Shown: positions 60,896 to 64,000 of the stretch, in pieces
Position numbering within the stretch: the first letter of the stretch is position 1
Layout of the letters: the number at the start of each line of letters is the position of its first letter
Assembly: GCA_944384155.1 (NCBI GenBank)
Contig: CALWSG010000004.1
Span: forward strand, 1-64,000
Source: an uncultured Lachnospiraceae bacterium
GTDB lineage: Bacteria; Bacillota; Clostridia; Lachnospirales; Lachnospiraceae
Reading direction: 5' to 3'
Length of the DNA: 64,000 bases
Position numbers and translations under genes: made by a program
Notes under the pieces: model-generated
What the model saw: the letters and a program-made list of their open reading frames with translations, nothing else
What the model was told of the DNA's origin: nothing
Database searches by the model: none

Positions 60896-63355
60896 TTACA
60901 TTTCTACCTTTACTTTTTCCAAATGCCATATATCTCTTACATATTCCTCTATCGTTCTGTCTGATGAAAACTTTCCTACGTTTGCAACATTAAGAATTGC
61001 AGATTTTGCCCACCCGCTTTCATTTTTGTAAGCATTTCCGACTTTTTTATGAGCCTCTGCATATGAGCGGAAATCCTTAAGTATAAAGTATGTGTCTGCC
61101 TTGCCGTACTTTGTGGTAAGAAGAGAATCATATATTTCCCTAAATCTTTCAGGATCATCAGGAGAGTATGTTCCGTTAATAAGCTGCATCATCACCTGAC
61201 GTACATCAGCATCACTGTTGAATATATCCATAGGATTATAACCACCGTTCTGTTCGTAGTTAATAACCTCATCTGAGCTCATTCCGAAGATAAAGGCATT
61301 TTCCTCTCCTACCTCCTCAACAATTTCAACATTTGCACCGTCCATGGTTCCTATGGTAAGTGCTCCATTAAGCATAAACTTCATATTTCCTGTTCCCGAA
61401 GCTTCCTTGCTGGCAGTAGAAATCTGTTCGCTTACATCTGCTGCCGCAAAAATAATTTCAGCATTTGATACACGATAATTTTCTATAAATACAACCTTTA
61501 GCTTTCCGTTAATAGACTTATCGTTATTGATAACATCTGCCACACTGTTAATAAGCTTAATTGTCAGCTTTGCTCTCCTGTAGCCTGCCGCTGCCTTAGC
61601 ACCAAATATAAAGGTTCTAGGGTAGAAATCCATGTTAGGATTGGCTTTTAACTGGTTATACAAATACATTACATGAAGAATATTTAAAAGCTGTCTCTTA
61701 TACTCATGAAGTCTCTTTACCTGAACGTCAAATATTGAACGGGGATCAACGTCAATGCCGTTATGCTCCTTTATATACTTGGCAAGCCTTACCTTGTTCT
61801 GATATTTAATATTCATAAATTCCTGCTGGCTTTTTATGTCGTCTGCATACACTTCCAGCTTTTTAATTACTGACAGTTCTGTAGCCCATTCCGGTCCGAT
61901 TTTGTTTGTAACCCAGTCTGCCAAAAGAGGATTTCCATGCTTTAAAAATCTTCTCTGGGTAATACCGTTTGTTTTATTGTTAAACTTCTCAGGCATCATT
62001 TCGTAGAAATCCTTAAGCTCCTGATTCTTTAATATCTCTGTGTGAAGCCTTGCAACACCGTTTACGGAAAAGCCTGCACATATTGCAAGATGTGCCATCT
62101 TAACCTGTCCGTCATATATAATTGCCATCTTCTTTATCTTTTCCTGATTGCCCGGATATTTAGCCTGAATATCATTTACAAATCTTCTGTTAATCTCCTC
62201 TATAATCTGATAGCATCTTGGGAGAAGCTTGCTGAAAAGCTCTATAGGCCACTTTTCCAGTGCTTCTGCCATTATTGTATGATTAGTATAGGCACATGAT
62301 TTTGTTGTGACCTCCCATGCTTCATCCCATCCCAGCTCATAATCGTCCATAAGAATTCGCATAAGCTCTGCCACACATATGGTAGGATGTGTGTCATTTA
62401 ACTGGAATACAACCTTTTCATAGAGCTTCCTTATATCATCATGGCTATCCATATACTTTTTTACTGCTGTCTGCACGCTTGCAGACACAAAGAAATACTG
62501 CTGCTTAAGTCTAAGCTCCTTGCCTGCATAATGATCGTCACACGGATAAAGAACCTCAACTATATTCTTTGCCAGTGACTCCTCCTCCGTCGCCTTAATG
62601 TAGTCACCCTTATTAAATGAATCAAGAACAAATCTCTGAATAGGCTCTGCATCCCATATGCGAAGTGTATTGACAACATTATTACCGTAACCTACTATAG
62701 GCAAATCATATGGAACGGCACGAACTGAACGGTATCCGTCCTGAACAACATATTTATTTCCGTTCTCGTCCTTTTCCCAGCGTGTATATCCGCCAAACTT
62801 TACTTCGCAGGCATATTCCTCACGTCTCACCTCAAACGGGTTTCCATCCTTAAGCCACTCGTCCGGAACCTCAACCTGATAGCCGTCAACTATTTTCTGC
62901 TTAAACATACCATACTTGTAACGAATACCACAGCCGTATGCAGGATACCCAAGTGTTGCGAGGGAATCAAGGAAGCATGCAGCAAGCCTTCCAAGTCCTC
63001 CGTTACCAAGTGCCGCATCCGGCTCCTGGTCTTCAATCACATTTAAATCAAGCCCCATTTCCTCTATAGCTTCCTTGATTTCGTCTCTTGCAGACAAATT
63101 TATAATAATATTTCCCAATGCTCTGCCTGTCAGAAACTCCATGGATAAATAATATACTGTCTTTGCATCCTTTTCCTCATATTCTTTATGAGTTGCAATC
63201 CACTGGTCTATAATATAATCCTTTAAGCCATATGCCACTCCGTTGTAAATTTCAAGCTGTGACGCCTCCTCCATAGGCTTTCTGGACATAATCTTTACAT
63301 AGTCCTTAACCTGCTTTTTAAATTCTTCCTTTGAAAACTTGTAGCTTTCCGACAT
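60896..63355 (-). CDS. glgP: Glycogen/maltodextrin phosphorylase
   Basis: Releases glucose-1-phosphate from alpha-1,4-glucans. The 819-residue protein has YYLSMEFLTGRALGN, EPDAALGNGGLGRLAACFLDSLATLGYPAYGCGIRY, the VFQLNDTHPTICVAELMRIL motif and the PLP lysine in EASGTGNMKFMLNGALTIGTMDGANVEI. I chose the ATG at 63355 behind GAAGGAGG. It stands downstream of ileS with a short gap and alone, so it may have its own control. Confidence 0.96.
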   Translation of the reverse strand: MSESYKFSKEEFKKQVKDYVKIMSRKPMEEASQLEIYNGVAYGLKDYIIDQWIATHKEYEEKDAKTVYYLSMEFLTGRALGNIIINLSARDEIKEAIEEMGLDLNVIEDQEPDAALGNGGLGRLAACFLDSLATLGYPAYGCGIRYKYGMFKQKIVDGYQVEVPDEWLKDGNPFEVRREEYACEVKFGGYTRWEKDENGNKYVVQDGYRSVRAVPYDLPIVGYGNNVVNTLRIWDAEPIQRFVLDSFNKGDYIKATEEESLAKNIVEVLYPCDDHYAGKELRLKQQYFFVSASVQTAVKKYMDSHDDIRKLYEKVVFQLNDTHPTICVAELMRILMDDYELGWDEAWEVTTKSCAYTNHTIMAEALEKWPIELFSKLLPRCYQIIEEINRRFVNDIQAKYPGNQEKIKKMAIIYDGQVKMAHLAICAGFSVNGVARLHTEILKNQELKDFYEMMPEKFNNKTNGITQRRFLKHGNPLLADWVTNKIGPEWATELSVIKKLEVYADDIKSQQEFMNIKYQNKVRLAKYIKEHNGIDVDPRSIFDVQVKRLHEYKRQLLNILHVMYLYNQLKANPNMDFYPRTFIFGAKAAAGYRRAKLTIKLINSVADVINNDKSINGKLKVVFIENYRVSNAEIIFAAADVSEQISTASKEASGTGNMKFMLNGALTIGTMDGANVEIVEEVGEENAFIFGMSSDEVINYEQNGGYNPMDIFNSDADVRQVMMQLINGTYSPDDPERFREIYDSLLTTKYGKADTYFILKDFRSYAEAHKKVGNAYKNESGWAKSAILNVANVGKFSSDRTIEEYVRDIWHLEKVKVEM

Positions 63356-63380
63356 TTTCTTCCTCCTTCCGCTTTGCAAA

Positions 63381-63406
63381 AGGGCTTTACCGTAAAGCAA
63401 AGCCCT
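63381..63406 (-). terminator. Hairpin between ileS and glgP
   Basis: AGGGCTTT/AAAGCCCT (8 bp) with an overlapping alternative GCTTTAC/GTAAAGC stem. On the minus strand a short T run follows. It may be a weak terminator of ileS or a leader structure of glgP. Confidence 0.5.
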
Positions 63407-63422
63407 GAATAATTATGTCTGT

Positions 63423-64000
63423 TTACTTCTTCTGTACTCCTAATGTAACGCTCTCACCATTTACATTCCATTCTTTACTATACCCATTCATTGTATCAAA
63501 AATAACGTCATTTGCCAATACTTCCCCTGTAAATTCTGTCTTATTATTTTGTAAAATACGGGCAATTTTTTCGTTTCCTGATACATAAACAATTATCTTA
63601 TCCATAACCTGGAATCCGGCTTCCTTACGCATTGTCTGAATCTTGCTTATCACCTCTCTCACAAAGCCCTCCTCTATAAGCTCCTCTGTAAGATTAGTAT
63701 CAAGAACCACAGTAAGTTTATTATCACTTTCAGACACATATCCGTCTACCTGTGCAGCCTCTATAAGCAAATCCTCTTTTGTAAGGGTGATGTTTTCCCC
63801 GTTATCCTCCAAGGTCAATGCTCCTGTTTCATTTAATGTGTCCATAGCCTTATTTCCGTCAAGAGAAGAAAGGAAGCTTCTGATTGCTCCAAGATGCTTT
63901 CCGTACTTAGGTCCCACGGTTTTAAGCTGAGGCTTAAAGCTGTATGACGTAAATTCCCTTACATCCTCTGTAAATGTAACATTCTTTACATTAAGCTCAT
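63423..64000 (-). CDS. ileS: Isoleucyl-tRNA synthetase, C-terminal part (5' end outside the window)
   Basis: The reading frame is open to the window edge, and the translation begins ELNVKNVTFTEDVREFTSYSF, with no start inside the window. It contains the IleS C-terminal segments KYGKHLGAIRSFLSSLDGNKA, DTNLTEELIEEGFVREVISKIQTMRKEAGFQVMDKI and a final beta-rich domain. These fit the IleS type with a C-terminal DUF5915 region. An internal GTG (63917) is not the true start. Confidence 0.9.
   Translation of the reverse strand, partial: ELNVKNVTFTEDVREFTSYSFKPQLKTVGPKYGKHLGAIRSFLSSLDGNKAMDTLNETGALTLEDNGENITLTKEDLLIEAAQVDGYVSESDNKLTVVLDTNLTEELIEEGFVREVISKIQTMRKEAGFQVMDKIIVYVSGNEKIARILQNNKTEFTGEVLANDVIFDTMNGYSKEWNVNGESVTLGVQKK

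Noticed and set aside
63423-63917. Separate small gene starting at the GTG at 63917
   Set aside because: The frame stays open upstream to the window edge with IleS-like sequence, so it is the end of ileS and not an independent gene.
1-64000. CRISPR arrays, insertion sequences, prophage genes, tRNA and rRNA genes
   Set aside because: No regularly spaced direct repeats, transposase or integrase motifs, and no tRNA cloverleaf or rRNA sequence were noticed. The glycosylation island carries no mobility genes.

Overview
The window looks like a chromosomal segment of a motile, low-GC, anaerobic Firmicute, most likely of the Lachnospiraceae. The evidence is the late flagellar gene order also known from Bacillus subtilis (comFC-yvyF-flgM-flgN-flgK-flgL-fliW-csrA-flaG-fliD-fliS-fliT with flagellin), sporulation genes (spoIIID, spoIID, a spoIIQ-like gene), reverse rubrerythrin with PerR, and enzymes that fit growth on pectin side chains (GH127, GH35, GH105). 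A pectin-using gut genus such as Lachnospira is my inference; the sequence does not name the species.

Layout. 1-2132: rpmG-secE-nusG-rplK-rplA on the minus strand behind a strong sigma-A-type promoter, with rplA cut by the window edge. 2285-6531: a membrane-anchored unknown, an orphan FliD-like protein, and agmatine deiminase plus N-carbamoylputrescine amidase. 6789-21601: a flagellin-glycosylation island. It has pseudaminic-acid genes pseB, pseC, pseG, pseI and pseF (no pseH seen), a Maf glycosyltransferase, two pyruvyltransferase-family paralogues, a LicD fusion, an IspD/TarI-like cytidylyltransferase, an epimerase, and an opposite-strand ATP-grasp/aminotransferase pair. 21616-35717: a second Maf, flagellin and the late flagellar genes. 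35741-41798: comFC, recD2, a rod-binding protein, two FlgG-family rod proteins and mreB/mbl. 42404-42664: spoIIID. 42725-54480: GH127, GH35, a fused amino-acid ABC importer, a secreted trigger-factor-like lipoprotein, an HD-GYP protein and GH105. 54509-64000: pyk, spoIID, spoIIQ-like, an oxidative-stress group, a membrane-anchored PIG-L deacetylase, glgP and the 3' end of ileS.

How it fits together. Sigma-28-type promoters (TAAN-N14/15-NCCGATAW or close) lie before flgM, flaG-fliD, flagellin and the large pse operon, so filament assembly and filament sugar synthesis appear to share one switch, held off by FlgM. FliW and CsrA are encoded together, and the flagellin leader carries a GGA-in-loop hairpin plus a GGA at the ribosome binding site, which fits translational control of flagellin by CsrA.

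Most notable observations: an amino-acid importer whose fused substrate-binding domain has its two halves in swapped order; a 23S-rRNA-like L1 site just before rplA; a glycosylation island that lacks pseH but has an unassigned ATP-grasp/aminotransferase pair; SpoIID and SpoIIQ-like proteins that both lack key catalytic residues; and three consecutive perfect hairpins between mreB and spoIIID.
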